Source of the DNA: Oscillospiraceae bacterium
Lineage (GTDB): Bacteria; Bacillota_A; Clostridia; Oscillospirales; Oscillospiraceae
Reading direction: 5' to 3'
DNA: 23,732 bases
Assembly (NCBI GenBank): GCA_017470325.1
Contig: JAFUES010000025.1
Coordinates: 1 to 23,732, forward strand
In this document: one piece after another, positions 14,657-22,942 of the stretch
How positions within the stretch are numbered: position 1 is the first letter of the stretch
Layout of the letters: each line of letters opens with the position of its first letter
Notes under the pieces: model-generated
What the model was told of the DNA's origin: nothing
What the model saw: only the letters and a program-made list of their open reading frames with translations
Databases searched by the model: none
Made by a program: the position numbers and the translations under genes

Positions 14657-15403
14657 TCAATCCAGCAGCTTCAACGGCTGCCACTTCCGGTAATCTCCGG
14701 ACACCAGATTGTACAGCACGCCGTTTTTCTCCCCCTGGATGCTGTCATGGAAGCGGGCCTCGCCGTGACTGTGGGCGTAGAGCAGCTGCTCCGCGCCGTA
14801 CTCCTCCGCCATGGCAGTAAATCCGCTGTCATCCTCCAGGATGCTGGTGGGCGGATAATGCAGGAACACGATGTATTTCCGATATCCGTCCGCCCTGGCC
14901 GCCTCAAAAGAGCAGCGCAGCCGCTGCAGCTCCCGCTCCACCAGCTTTTTGGCGTGGGCCTCTTTTTTCTCGTCCCAGCCGATGATGCGGCCGCGGGCAT
15001 TGAGATAGAAGGGTCCCTCGAAGCAGTAGCCCTTGGTGCCCACCAGGGCGTAATCTTTGTAGCTGTAGTAGTTGTTCTGCAGAAAGTGCAGCTGTCCGGC
15101 AAACTGTTCGTTCAGCTGCTGGGTTTTGGCCGCGTCCCAGAACATGTCATGATTGCCCCGCAGCAGGATCTTCCGTCCCGGAAGCTCCCGGATATAGCGC
15201 AGGTCCTCCTCGCACTCGGAAAGATTTCGCCCCCAGCTGTGGTCGCCCAGCAGCACCAGCGTGTCCTCCCCGGTGAGAAGTCCGGCGCAGTTCTTTTTGA
15301 ATTTTTCCTCGTGGTTTTTCCATACCCGCTCCCGCAGCTGTCCCTCGGCCTTGAGGGGCGACTGGAAGTGCAGGTGCAGGTCGCCGATGGCATACAAGCT
15401 CAT
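14657..15403 (-). CDS. calcineurin-like metallophosphoesterase
   Basis: This 248-residue phosphoesterase has the full set of metal-binding motifs: GDLHLH (7-12), GDHSWG (53-58), GNHD (83-86), His182 in FLHYPP, and His211/His213 in YAHSHG. GDH in place of the more frequent GDN/GDL is a small variation. The substrate is unknown (phosphomono- or diester). AGGAGAACGGC precedes the ATG. It follows the acetyltransferase gene by 49 bp and probably shares its promoter. Confidence 0.9.
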   Translation of the reverse strand: MSLYAIGDLHLHFQSPLKAEGQLRERVWKNHEEKFKKNCAGLLTGEDTLVLLGDHSWGRNLSECEEDLRYIRELPGRKILLRGNHDMFWDAAKTQQLNEQFAGQLHFLQNNYYSYKDYALVGTKGYCFEGPFYLNARGRIIGWDEKKEAHAKKLVERELQRLRCSFEAARADGYRKYIVFLHYPPTSILEDDSGFTAMAEEYGAEQLLYAHSHGEARFHDSIQGEKNGVLYNLVSGDYRKWQPLKLLD

Positions 15404-15452
15404 GCCGTTCTCCTGTTCGTTTTTTTGTGAACGCGCAAAGCAGCCGGTCAGC

Positions 15453-16022
15453 TTACCGACTGGCCCGGATCCAGGTGTCCAGCTCCAGCCGCATCAGCAC
15501 CAGCTCCTGCCAGCCGCTCAGCCGGGAGCGAAAGCCCCGGGGATTCCGGCCGTATTCCACAAAGCCCAGGCTCTCATATAGGGCGATCGCCCGGTGGTTG
15601 TCCGCGACCACGGACAATTCCAGCTGGGCATACCCGGCCTTTCTGGCGCATTCGATGCAGGCCTCCGTCAAGGCCCGGCCGACGCCCAGGCCCCAGTAGT
15701 TCTGGTCGATGCTGATGCCAAACTCCGCCCGGTGCCGCAGCTTTTCCCGGCGGCCCAGGCTCTCGATCCCGGCGAGGCCCAGCACCTTGCCGTCCATCTC
15801 CGCGAGCATTTCGATCTCCCAGGCGCTCTCCGTTTTGTTCTTCAGGAACTGCGCCTCCTGCTCCGCGGTCATGCCGCTTTCATCGGGATAAGAAAGCAGA
15901 AAATCCGTCTGCGCATGCGCCAGCTTGAAGTTCTCCAGCGCGGCCTGGCCGTCCGCCTCTGTCCCGTTTCGCAGCAGGCAGGTCCTGCCATCCTTCAGCT
16001 GGACCGTCTTGTTATATTCCAT
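15453..16022 (-). CDS. GNAT-family N-acetyltransferase
   Basis: This 189-residue protein transfers acetyl from acetyl-CoA to an amine. The acetyl-CoA binding loop is in YWGLGVGRAL, followed by the conserved ADNHRAIALYESLGF end of the fold. The ATG at 16022 follows GGAAGAAGAACATT. An upstream ATG in frame at 16079 has no better ribosome site, so the shorter start is preferred. The predicted promoter lies about 115 bp upstream. The acceptor cannot be told. Confidence 0.88.
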   Translation of the reverse strand: MEYNKTVQLKDGRTCLLRNGTEADGQAALENFKLAHAQTDFLLSYPDESGMTAEQEAQFLKNKTESAWEIEMLAEMDGKVLGLAGIESLGRREKLRHRAEFGISIDQNYWGLGVGRALTEACIECARKAGYAQLELSVVADNHRAIALYESLGFVEYGRNPRGFRSRLSGWQELVLMRLELDTWIRASR

Positions 16023-16141
16023 AATGTTCTTCTTCCATTCTGATCCCTTTTGAGAGGTGTACAAGTACTGACGGGTCATGCAGCAGGGATAGTGGTTGCG
16101 GTGCTCCGTCCCCGCGCCAGCGGGCTCGACGGCCTGTACCT

Positions 16142-16170
16142 ATGTTACCATACGCCCACGGCTTATGCAA
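16142..16170 (-). promoter_or_regulatory. promoter of the acetyltransferase-phosphoesterase unit
   Basis: On the minus strand, -35 TTGCAT (16170-16165), 17-nt spacer, -10 TAACAT (16147-16142). It leaves a roughly 110-nt untranslated leader in which I see no clear structure. Confidence 0.6.
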
Positions 16171-16197
16171 GCCAAGTGGGGTACACAATCATGCCCA

Positions 16198-16231
16198 CGA
16201 AAAAACGGCTGCAAAAGCAGCCATTTTTTCG
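16198..16231 (-). terminator. terminator of the AOR operon
   Basis: CGAAAAAA-c-GGCTGC (16198-16212), AAAA loop, GCAGCC-a-TTTTTTCG (16217-16231), with T-tracts in both directions. It lies 36 bp after the MoaD-like stop. Confidence 0.9.
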
Positions 16232-16266
16232 CGGGTGTTCCCTTTTTCAAAAGCCCCTATGCGGTC

Positions 16267-16500
16267 TCAGCCGCCTGAGACGGGGAAGAAGAAGCCAACT
16301 ACGTCGCCATCTTTCAGTTCCCGGTCCAGCTCGCTGCGTTCGCCGTTGACGCTGACCAGCAGGAGCTTGGCTTTCAGCGGGCTGCAGCGCACCAGGCGCA
16401 GTACGTCCCGCACGGTGCTGCCCTCCGGCAGATCCGCCCAGGAGCGCTCGTCCAGCACGCTCCGGTCGCTGCCGTAGGGCGGCAGGATCTTAACTCTCAT
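16267..16500 (-). CDS. MoaD/ThiS-like sulfur carrier protein
   Basis: This 77-residue protein has a beta-grasp ubiquitin-like pattern ending in VSGG. The exposed C-terminal Gly-Gly is what MoaD and ThiS proteins use to carry a thiocarboxylate. The LLLVSVNGE middle strand and DVVGFFFPVSGG end are typical of MoaD. As the last gene of an aldehyde ferredoxin oxidoreductase operon it most likely helps supply or mature the tungsto/molybdopterin cofactor. I chose the ATG at 16500, which overlaps the ferredoxin stop by 11 bp. The longer frame has no ribosome site. Confidence 0.85.
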   Translation of the reverse strand: MRVKILPPYGSDRSVLDERSWADLPEGSTVRDVLRLVRCSPLKAKLLLVSVNGERSELDRELKDGDVVGFFFPVSGG

Positions 16501-16714
16501 CGCACTGCTCCATACGGATGACCTCCATGGGACAGGACCGCGCACACTGGCCGCAGCCGATGCAGCCGTCTGTTACCAGCTCCGGGAAGACGTTACGATA
16601 CTTGCCGCTCTTGCCCTCTTTCTGCATCCCCAGGGCGGAGACGGGACAGGTCTGGGCACAGATGCCGCAGCTGACGCAGAGCAGATAATCGAACACTGGC
16701 GTCTTTTTCATCAT
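16490..16714 (-). CDS. 2[4Fe-4S] ferredoxin-like protein
   Basis: This 74-residue protein has two cluster motifs, CVSCGICAQTCP (about 13-24) and CIGCGQCARSCP (about 51-62), each with CxxCxxCxxxCP spacing. A 26-residue insert lies between them, longer than in classical clostridial ferredoxins. It resembles the small Fe-S subunit found next to aldehyde ferredoxin oxidoreductases. The ATG overlaps the oxidoreductase stop as ATGA, which indicates coupled translation and a direct electron partner. Confidence 0.92.
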   Translation of the reverse strand: MMKKTPVFDYLLCVSCGICAQTCPVSALGMQKEGKSGKYRNVFPELVTDGCIGCGQCARSCPMEVIRMEQCDES

Positions 16715-18693
16715 AGCTCCACCTCCGTCAGTTTATCGATGCCCAGCCGCCGTATGGTCTCCTCCAGGGGCACGCCGGTCTTGTCGTCCCAGCCGAAGGC
16801 CCGCCAGTGGGAGGAGACCTGGGCCCGGTGCTGTGCCAGGGTCACGCCCTTCAGCGGTCCGGCGGGCAGCGGCGGCTCACCCAGCATCCGCTTGGGCAGC
16901 TTGAATGAGGCGGGATCCACGCCCTGCTTGACGTTGAACATCTGGCGCAGGGTCTGGATGCGCTCGCCGATCTCCATATAGTGGTCGCCGTCATAGTTCC
17001 AGCCTTCGGCGGCGTTGAGATACTCCACCAGCTTCCACATGTGCACGCCCATCATCTGCCCGTAGTAGCAGCCGCCGGCGCCGTCGGTGAGCATGGTGTA
17101 GCAGGCGTTGGCCTTGGTGATCAGCGCCATGTCCTCGCTGTCCTCCAGGTCCTTGGACTTGGCGTGCAGCTTGGCCGGAGGCGCCCAGGAACAGATATCG
17201 CACAGGCTCATGGCCCCGTATTCCAGACTCATGCCCACGGTGTGCTTCCCCGGCGCAGGCTCCGCCACAAAGTGGACGCCCAGCTGGGGGTCATTGCGTG
17301 CGTCGTGCATGCCGGGTTCCTGTCCGCCGATGTGCATGGCATATTCCTTGCCGCCGAACTTCTCCGAGGCGCGCTTGACGCCGTCGGCCAGGGCGTCGCC
17401 GAAGCCCTCCCGGGCGATCATCTTCTCCACCAGGGTGAGGATGGCCTCGGTATTGCCCCATCGCAGGGACAGTCCGTCGGTCTGCCGCAGGTTCAGGATG
17501 CCGTTTTCATAGCATTCGATGGCCCAGGCCACGGTGTTGCCCGCGGAAATGGTGTCCATCCCCGCCCGGTTCAGCATTTCGTTGAGCTGATAGATGGAGT
17601 CCAGACTCCAGTTCATCAGCAGCGGGCCGAAGGCCTCCAGAGTTTCATACTCGGGCTTGTGGGTCTCGTCAAAGGCCACATGCTTTTTCCCTCGGATGTT
17701 CAGCCGCCCGCCGCAGCCCAGGGGACAGGAGTAGCAGTGGTACTTGGCCATCTCGATCTTGTTGATCTTCTCGGGGTTATACACCGCATCCATCAGCCGC
17801 ACGTCCTTGGGCGTGCCGCCCCAGTTTTTGATGGGGCCGTCGCCGCTGGTGATGGCCAGAGGCGTGTTGGCCTGGGTGCCCCACTCCCGGAACATATAGG
17901 CGGTCAGGGAGCCGTCCAGCGGCATGCTGGGCAGATGGCCCATCATCCGGCCGCCGGTGCCGATGAACACCCCCAGTCCTGAAGGCAGGGTCATCTTCAG
18001 GAGCTTCCGCCCCAGCTCTTTGGACAGGGCCTTGACCGCATCCGGGTCATTGCAGGGCATGGGCTTTGTCCCGGCCAGGACCACAGCCTTGAGCTTCTTG
18101 CTGCCCATCACCGCGCCCACGCCGCTGCGGGCGGCGATGCGCCCGCCCTCGTTGCAGATGCCGGAGATCAAAGACAGCTTCTCCCCTGCCGGGCCGATGC
18201 AGGCCACACAGGGCTTTTTGCGACAGACGCCGTCCAGATCCGCGTGCAGCGCCTTCTCCGTCTCGGTGGCGTCCAGGCCCCAGTAGGCCGCGGCGCTGCG
18301 GATCTCCGCCTTCTTCCCGTCGCAGAACAGATAGACCGGTTCCTCAGCGATCCCGGAAATAAAGATCGCGTCGTAGCCGCACTGCTTGATGGCCGGGGCA
18401 AAGAGGCCGCCGCAGTTGGCGTCGCCCCAGCCCCCGGTCAGCGGGCTCTTGCAGGCCACGCTCCAGCGGCCGGTCAGAAAGGCGCCCGTGCCGCACAGGG
18501 CCCCCGCCGCGAAGGCCAGGATGTTGTCTGGTCCCAGGGGATCGGCGCCCGCCGGGATGTTGTTGTACAGATACCACGCCTCCAGCCCCTTGCCGGAAAG
18601 CACGGCTTCGTAGACCTCCGCCGGGACGGCGACTTCCTCGCTCTTCCCGGAAGACAGATCTACCCGCAGGATCTTACCCATAAAAGATGTCAT
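16711..18693 (-). CDS. tungsten-dependent aldehyde ferredoxin oxidoreductase
   Basis: This 660-residue enzyme oxidises aldehydes to carboxylates with ferredoxin (or reduces acids), using a tungsto-bispterin cofactor and one [4Fe-4S] cluster. Family features are the start MGKILRVDLSSG, CKSPLTGGWGDANCGG (81-96), GGRIAARSGVGAVMGSKKLK (183-202), the cluster cysteines 320, 323 and 327 (CYSCPLGC) with a fourth at 498 or 501, and PEYETLEAFGP (347-357). The length is close to the roughly 600-650 usual for the family. The ATG overlaps the upstream stop by 4 bp. The ferredoxin and MoaD-like genes follow directly, so the cofactor carrier and electron carrier come with it. The substrate is undetermined. 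The upstream enzymes suggest a bulky hydrophobic aldehyde/acid rather than acetaldehyde. Confidence 0.94.
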   Translation of the reverse strand: MTSFMGKILRVDLSSGKSEEVAVPAEVYEAVLSGKGLEAWYLYNNIPAGADPLGPDNILAFAAGALCGTGAFLTGRWSVACKSPLTGGWGDANCGGLFAPAIKQCGYDAIFISGIAEEPVYLFCDGKKAEIRSAAAYWGLDATETEKALHADLDGVCRKKPCVACIGPAGEKLSLISGICNEGGRIAARSGVGAVMGSKKLKAVVLAGTKPMPCNDPDAVKALSKELGRKLLKMTLPSGLGVFIGTGGRMMGHLPSMPLDGSLTAYMFREWGTQANTPLAITSGDGPIKNWGGTPKDVRLMDAVYNPEKINKIEMAKYHCYSCPLGCGGRLNIRGKKHVAFDETHKPEYETLEAFGPLLMNWSLDSIYQLNEMLNRAGMDTISAGNTVAWAIECYENGILNLRQTDGLSLRWGNTEAILTLVEKMIAREGFGDALADGVKRASEKFGGKEYAMHIGGQEPGMHDARNDPQLGVHFVAEPAPGKHTVGMSLEYGAMSLCDICSWAPPAKLHAKSKDLEDSEDMALITKANACYTMLTDGAGGCYYGQMMGVHMWKLVEYLNAAEGWNYDGDHYMEIGERIQTLRQMFNVKQGVDPASFKLPKRMLGEPPLPAGPLKGVTLAQHRAQVSSHWRAFGWDDKTGVPLEETIRRLGIDKLTEVEL

Positions 18694-19829
18694 CGATCGT
18701 ATTCTCCAAATTCACAGCCTATGCCGACCGCCTCCACCTCGTCGATCAGCGTTTCTTTGCCAAAGGGGCCGCGCTTATACAGCTTCAGCACGCCCGTGCC
18801 GTTGCCGCCGTTCCAGAGGCGGTTGTGGCGTTTGAGGCCGGTGGGGGCCTCGTAGTTGATGTTCAGCATGTCCTTCTTGTAGCAGCGGATCCGGGTGTCC
18901 AGCTTGGCCGTGGCCGTGGTCTGCACCACATGCCACAGGATCTCATCCTCGGTCTCCTCGCAGTCGAACTTCGTGCCGGACAGGGTCCAGAACTTGGAGA
19001 AGTTGAACTCGTAGTCCGTTCCCTCATAGTAGAATTCGCCCAGCAGCTTGCGCTCCAGGGCCACAGGGCCTACCTTGGGCCGGCCGCCGCCGATGTTGAA
19101 CACAGAGTTTTCCAGCTTCTTGCCGGTGATGCGGCTGCGCAGCTCGTTGCTGGACAGCCACACCCAGGGAGAGGTGAAGTCGCCGCCCCAGTTCTTGTCG
19201 GCGTAGCCGTTGCAGGTCTCCGGCCGGACGATGTAGCGCACCCCGTTGAGGACGATCTCACCGGAATACTTGGTCTTCATGCCCTCGGCGTGCCAGAACA
19301 TTTCAAAGGCGTTCACATCCCGGAAGAACTTGCCCGCGCCGTAGCCCACATGAAAGGCGATCTGCTTGTCGATATCCAGCCGCCAGCTCATGCTGCCCGC
19401 GTCGCTCATCCACTCGGGATGGGCCGCGGCCTGCTCCGGCGTGACGGTGACGCTGCCCTCGGTGTGGGTCTCCGAGCAGGTACAGCCACCGCAGGAGATG
19501 GCATAGGGGGCGTTGGGGTGCAGGCTCACGTCCTTCCAGGCGTAGAAGTTGTGCAGCTGCCCGTGGTCCTCGCCCCAGAAGCCCACATTGATCATGACGT
19601 AGGAAGGCAGGACGCCCCGTGCCTGCTTGTCCGGATCGTTCCAGACAATGACCGGCTCCTCCTTGGCACGGCCGGGGTTGCAGGTGAAAAACTCCACATA
19701 GAAGGGCTTCTTTTCCCCGGTCTCGGCGTTTTCCGCCGTCAGGGAGTGCCACCACCAGTCGTAGCCCTTTTTCGCCAGGGGCCCGCGCAGCATAAAGGCG
19801 TTGCGCGTGATGTCGGAAATGTTGGCCAT
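18690..19829 (-). CDS. tocopherol cyclase-like (lipocalin/CrtC-type) protein
   Basis: This 379-residue protein has signatures of the tocopherol cyclase/CrtC/AttH fold, a double lipocalin barrel that binds hydrophobic isoprenoids. These are CGGCTCSETHTEG (113-125), NGYADKNWGGDFTSPWVWL (207-225), close to the conserved AEKNWG-FP-W-W motif of plant VTE1, and SVFNIGGG (242-249). There is no signal peptide, so it is cytoplasmic. Known relatives catalyse ring closure or hydration of isoprenoid chains, or just bind lipids. Which applies here is unknown. AAGGAGG precedes the ATG. It lies 12 bp after the dehydrogenase gene and overlaps the AOR start. Confidence 0.75.
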   Translation of the reverse strand: MANISDITRNAFMLRGPLAKKGYDWWWHSLTAENAETGEKKPFYVEFFTCNPGRAKEEPVIVWNDPDKQARGVLPSYVMINVGFWGEDHGQLHNFYAWKDVSLHPNAPYAISCGGCTCSETHTEGSVTVTPEQAAAHPEWMSDAGSMSWRLDIDKQIAFHVGYGAGKFFRDVNAFEMFWHAEGMKTKYSGEIVLNGVRYIVRPETCNGYADKNWGGDFTSPWVWLSSNELRSRITGKKLENSVFNIGGGRPKVGPVALERKLLGEFYYEGTDYEFNFSKFWTLSGTKFDCEETEDEILWHVVQTTATAKLDTRIRCYKKDMLNINYEAPTGLKRHNRLWNGGNGTGVLKLYKRGPFGKETLIDEVEAVGIGCEFGEYDR

Positions 19830-19841
19830 GATGCGTCCTCC

Positions 19842-20672
19842 TTATCGTTTCAGTTGGTGTTTGAGTTTGATGTCCTCCACGATGCCTTTCTCCTCCGCCT
19901 CGACACGCTTGACGAAGCGGCGCAGCTTACCCTTTTGGGCATGGATGTACAGCTTTTTGACCGGCGGGACCACGTTCATCAGATACTTGCTGGGCAGGTA
20001 GACCGGGCAGGGATAGATATGCTCCTTGAGCTTGGTGATCCCCTTGACCACAGCCTTGCCCACCTTCTCCGGTGCCTGGACCGGGAAGGGCGGCTCCATC
20101 TTGCGTCCGCCGCCGCCCACGTTGAAGAAATTGGTCTTGGTGGAGACCGGGTAGACACAGCTGATCTTCAGGTTTTCCGGCGTCTCATCCCGGATGGCCT
20201 GCTGGAAGCCCTTCATGGCAAACTTGGTGGAGGCATAGAGCGCGTAGCCCGGCAGGGCCATCTCGCCCATGGCGGAGATGGTGTAGACCAGGCGGCCCTC
20301 CCGCCCGTTCAGGTGATGGAGATACTTGGAGTAGGTGTAGATATGCGCCACGGTGTTCAGGTCAAAGAGCCGCTGGATCCGATCCCAATCCTCATAGTCA
20401 AAGCGCTCGTAATAGGGGGCGCCGGCGTTGCAGAAATAGAGATCGATCTTGTCGAACAACTCCTCGGCCCGGGTAAACAGGGCGTCCACGCCCTCCTTCG
20501 TGCTCAGGTCACAGGCAAAGGGGATCACCTTGTCCCCGTAGCCGGTGATGCTCTCCGGGTGACGGCAGGCGGCCAGGATGCGGTTGCCCTCCTGCGACGC
20601 CAGCTCCTCCATGATGGATTTCCCGATGCCGCTGGAGGCACCGGTGACCACGATGTTTTTGTGACTGATCAT
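19842..20672 (-). CDS. short-chain dehydrogenase/reductase
   Basis: This 276-residue NAD(P)-dependent classical SDR has the cofactor loop TGASSGIG (10-17), NAG (82-84), Asn106, Ser133 and the catalytic Tyr146/Lys150 in YALYASTK. The C-terminal part (about 220-276: KYLMNVVPPVKKLYIHAQKG) is longer and basic, reminiscent of 3-ketosphinganine or steroid reductases of this fold. It is the second gene of the AOR operon, 29 bp after the ene-reductase. It probably interconverts a keto and a hydroxy group on the same substrate as its neighbours. No narrower name is justified. Confidence 0.92.
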   Translation of the reverse strand: MISHKNIVVTGASSGIGKSIMEELASQEGNRILAACRHPESITGYGDKVIPFACDLSTKEGVDALFTRAEELFDKIDLYFCNAGAPYYERFDYEDWDRIQRLFDLNTVAHIYTYSKYLHHLNGREGRLVYTISAMGEMALPGYALYASTKFAMKGFQQAIRDETPENLKISCVYPVSTKTNFFNVGGGGRKMEPPFPVQAPEKVGKAVVKGITKLKEHIYPCPVYLPSKYLMNVVPPVKKLYIHAQKGKLRRFVKRVEAEEKGIVEDIKLKHQLKR

Positions 20673-20701
20673 CGTTCTTCACGCTCCCGTTTCCATTCTT
20701 G

Positions 20702-22780
20702 TTATCGGATCGCCATGACAGTATCGTAAGCGCTGTGGCAGGCGTCGGCGATGGTGCCGCTCTTCACGGCATCGCCCACGCGCCAGATGCGCGTCACGCT
20801 CTTTTTATCCAGATCCCGGGCCAGGGTCCCCGCCGGGCGCACACCCAGCGACAGCACCAGATAGTCCGCCGGGATCCGGTACTGCTCCTTGCTCTTCACG
20901 TCCTCCACCGTGACGCCCTGGCCGTCCACAGCCAGGAGCCTGGTACCCAGCTTATACTGGGTGTCCGTTTTGTTCAGCCGCTCCAGCTCGTCGTCCACCA
21001 GCTGGAACCAGGTGCCGGGGGCCAACTCCTCCGCCATCTCGATGATGGTGACATGGTTGCCCGTCTGACACAGCAGCTCCGCCGTCTCCAGGCCGGTCAT
21101 GCCAGAGCCGGCGATGACCACGTTCGCGTCCTGCAGGACCTTTTCCCGGTGGATGATCTGCGGGGCGGTAAAGACGTTTTCCCCATCGATGCCCCGGATG
21201 CTGCCGGGCCGCAGCGGCTCGCCGCCGGTGGCCACCACCACGCCCCAGGGCTCCAGGTCTGCGATCTCCTGAGGGCTCAGCTCCCGCCCCAGCTCGATCT
21301 TCGCCCCGGCCTTGCGGGCGTTGGTCATCAGATCCTCGATGCACCAGTAAAGCTTGTCCTTCAGATGGCAGGCCGCGGCGGTGATGACCTGGCCGCCGGG
21401 CTTTTCCTCCTTCTCATACACAGTCACATCGAAGCCGCGCATGGCCAGGGTCTGGGCCGCGGTGAGGCCGGCGGGGCCCGCGCCGATGACCAGGATCTTC
21501 CGTCCCTCACCGTCCCGAGGCATGTTGAAATAGGACTTCTCCCGGGCCACGCTCATGTTCAGCGCGCATTCGCCGGGCTTGCCCACGCCGGCGTTGGTCA
21601 TAAAGGAGCGGATGCAATTGAGGCAGCCAATGCAGCGGCGGATCTCATCAGTCCGGCCGGAGGCGGCCTTCTCCACCCAGTGGGGATCGCAGATGAAGGT
21701 TCGGGCCGAAGCCACAAAGTCCTGGTCCCCCTCTTCCAGCTGCCGCTCCGCCTGCTCAGGCGTGCGGATGACGTTGGCGGCGATGACGGGGATGGACACC
21801 ACGCTCTTGATCTCCCGAGCCAGATGCCTGCGCCAGCCGGGTTCAAAGGAGGTAGGCTCCAGCCAGTAGTTGTAGGCGTCATAGCAGGCGGAGGTCACGT
21901 TGATGCCGTCCACGCCCAGTTCCTCCAGGCGCTTTGCGATGCGCTTGCCGGTCTCCAGGCCGTAGCCCACGCCGGGCCGCCCGATGCGGTCGTACATCTC
22001 ATCGGCGGTCAGGCGCACGGTCAGCGGGTAGTCCCGCCCGCAGCGCGCCCGGATCCCCTCGATGATCTCCCGAAGGAAGCGCAGCCGCCCCTCAAAGTCG
22101 CCGCCGTATTCGTCCGTGCGGCGGTTGGTATGGGGTGAGAGGAACTGCTGGATGATATAGCCGTGTCCGGCATGGAGCTCCACACAGTCCACACCCGCCT
22201 TCTGGCAGCGGACAGCCGCCTCGATGAAATCCCGGATCAGCCCATGGATCTCCCGCTTGGACATGGCGTGCATACGCGTGGCGCCGTGCTTGGCCAGTTC
22301 CACCTTGGAGGGGGCCTGCACAGAGAAACAGACGCCCTTGGCCTCCATCCCCAGCAACACCGGCGTGCACTTGAAGATCTGATCCATCACCCCCGGGAAA
22401 CGGTCGGCCACCGGGATGACCAAAGGCAATGAATTGATGGCGCTGGCCATGCCCTGGCGGCCGGGATGATGCAGCTGGATGCACAGCTTTGCCCCATGGC
22501 GGTGGATCCGCTCGGCAAATTCGTGCATGGGCGCGATGTGGTAGTCGTGGCTCATGGCCAGCTGTGTAAAGGTGGAGGCGCCGCCCATGTCGTTGACCCG
22601 GCAGATACCCGGGATGATCATACCCACGCCGCCCCTGGCACGTTCCTCGTAATAGTCCATCAGCCGCTCGGTGGGCTTGCCGTCGGTCTGACCCAGGGAG
22701 AATTCCGCCGCCGTCATCACGGTGCGGTTCTTTACGGTCATGCTGCCGATCTTCATGGGAGAAAGAAGCAGGTCGTACAT
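20702..22780 (-). CDS. FadH/BaiCD-type flavin and Fe-S ene-reductase
   Basis: This 692-residue multidomain enzyme belongs to the 2,4-dienoyl-CoA reductase/bile-acid BaiCD-BaiH class. Residues 1-370 form the FMN TIM barrel with the catalytic-site pair His203/His206 in ELHAGHGYIIQQFLSPHTN. Cys383, 386, 389 and 405 form the [4Fe-4S] site. Residues 428 onward form the FAD/NAD domain (GAGPAGL at 433-439 and a second dinucleotide loop GSGMTG at 558-563). Such enzymes reduce conjugated C=C bonds in dienoyl-CoAs, steroids, bile acids or flavonoids. It leads the operon under a near-consensus promoter with GAGGAGGGG before the ATG. The spacing C-x2-C-x2-C differs from the C-x2-C-x3-C of E. coli FadH, so it is not an orthologue of that protein. 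Confidence 0.93.
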   Translation of the reverse strand: MYDLLLSPMKIGSMTVKNRTVMTAAEFSLGQTDGKPTERLMDYYEERARGGVGMIIPGICRVNDMGGASTFTQLAMSHDYHIAPMHEFAERIHRHGAKLCIQLHHPGRQGMASAINSLPLVIPVADRFPGVMDQIFKCTPVLLGMEAKGVCFSVQAPSKVELAKHGATRMHAMSKREIHGLIRDFIEAAVRCQKAGVDCVELHAGHGYIIQQFLSPHTNRRTDEYGGDFEGRLRFLREIIEGIRARCGRDYPLTVRLTADEMYDRIGRPGVGYGLETGKRIAKRLEELGVDGINVTSACYDAYNYWLEPTSFEPGWRRHLAREIKSVVSIPVIAANVIRTPEQAERQLEEGDQDFVASARTFICDPHWVEKAASGRTDEIRRCIGCLNCIRSFMTNAGVGKPGECALNMSVAREKSYFNMPRDGEGRKILVIGAGPAGLTAAQTLAMRGFDVTVYEKEEKPGGQVITAAACHLKDKLYWCIEDLMTNARKAGAKIELGRELSPQEIADLEPWGVVVATGGEPLRPGSIRGIDGENVFTAPQIIHREKVLQDANVVIAGSGMTGLETAELLCQTGNHVTIIEMAEELAPGTWFQLVDDELERLNKTDTQYKLGTRLLAVDGQGVTVEDVKSKEQYRIPADYLVLSLGVRPAGTLARDLDKKSVTRIWRVGDAVKSGTIADACHSAYDTVMAIR

Positions 22781-22818
22781 AAAAGACCCCTCCTCGTTTT
22801 TGTTTTTCGTACAAATTA

Positions 22819-22847
22819 ACTATACATCTTCCGGACAGGAGCGTCAA
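22819..22847 (-). promoter_or_regulatory. sigma-A promoter of the AOR operon
   Basis: On the minus strand, -35 TTGACG (22847-22842), 17-nt spacer, -10 TATAGT (22824-22819), 39 bases before the start codon. It is the strongest promoter on this side. No clear operator palindrome overlaps it. Confidence 0.85.
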
Positions 22848-22905
22848 GATTTTGTTGGGACCGGGAAGTCCCCTCAGTCCTCTTCGAGCCTTGGCGGTAT
22901 GTTGC

Positions 22906-22942
22906 AATAAGCCCTCGGATCACGGGGATCCAAGGGCTTATT
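22906..22942 (-). terminator. terminator overlapping the acetyltransferase stop codon
   Basis: AATAAGCCCT (22906-22915) pairs perfectly with AGGGCTTATT (22933-22942), with an inner GGATC/GATCC stem. The stop codon lies inside the right arm. The T-tract is short, so efficiency is uncertain. Confidence 0.65.

Noticed and set aside
18687..20729. Long plus-strand open frame opposite the tocopherol-cyclase-like and SDR genes
   Set aside because: Antisense shadow caused by high GC at third positions; the minus-strand proteins have clear catalytic motifs.
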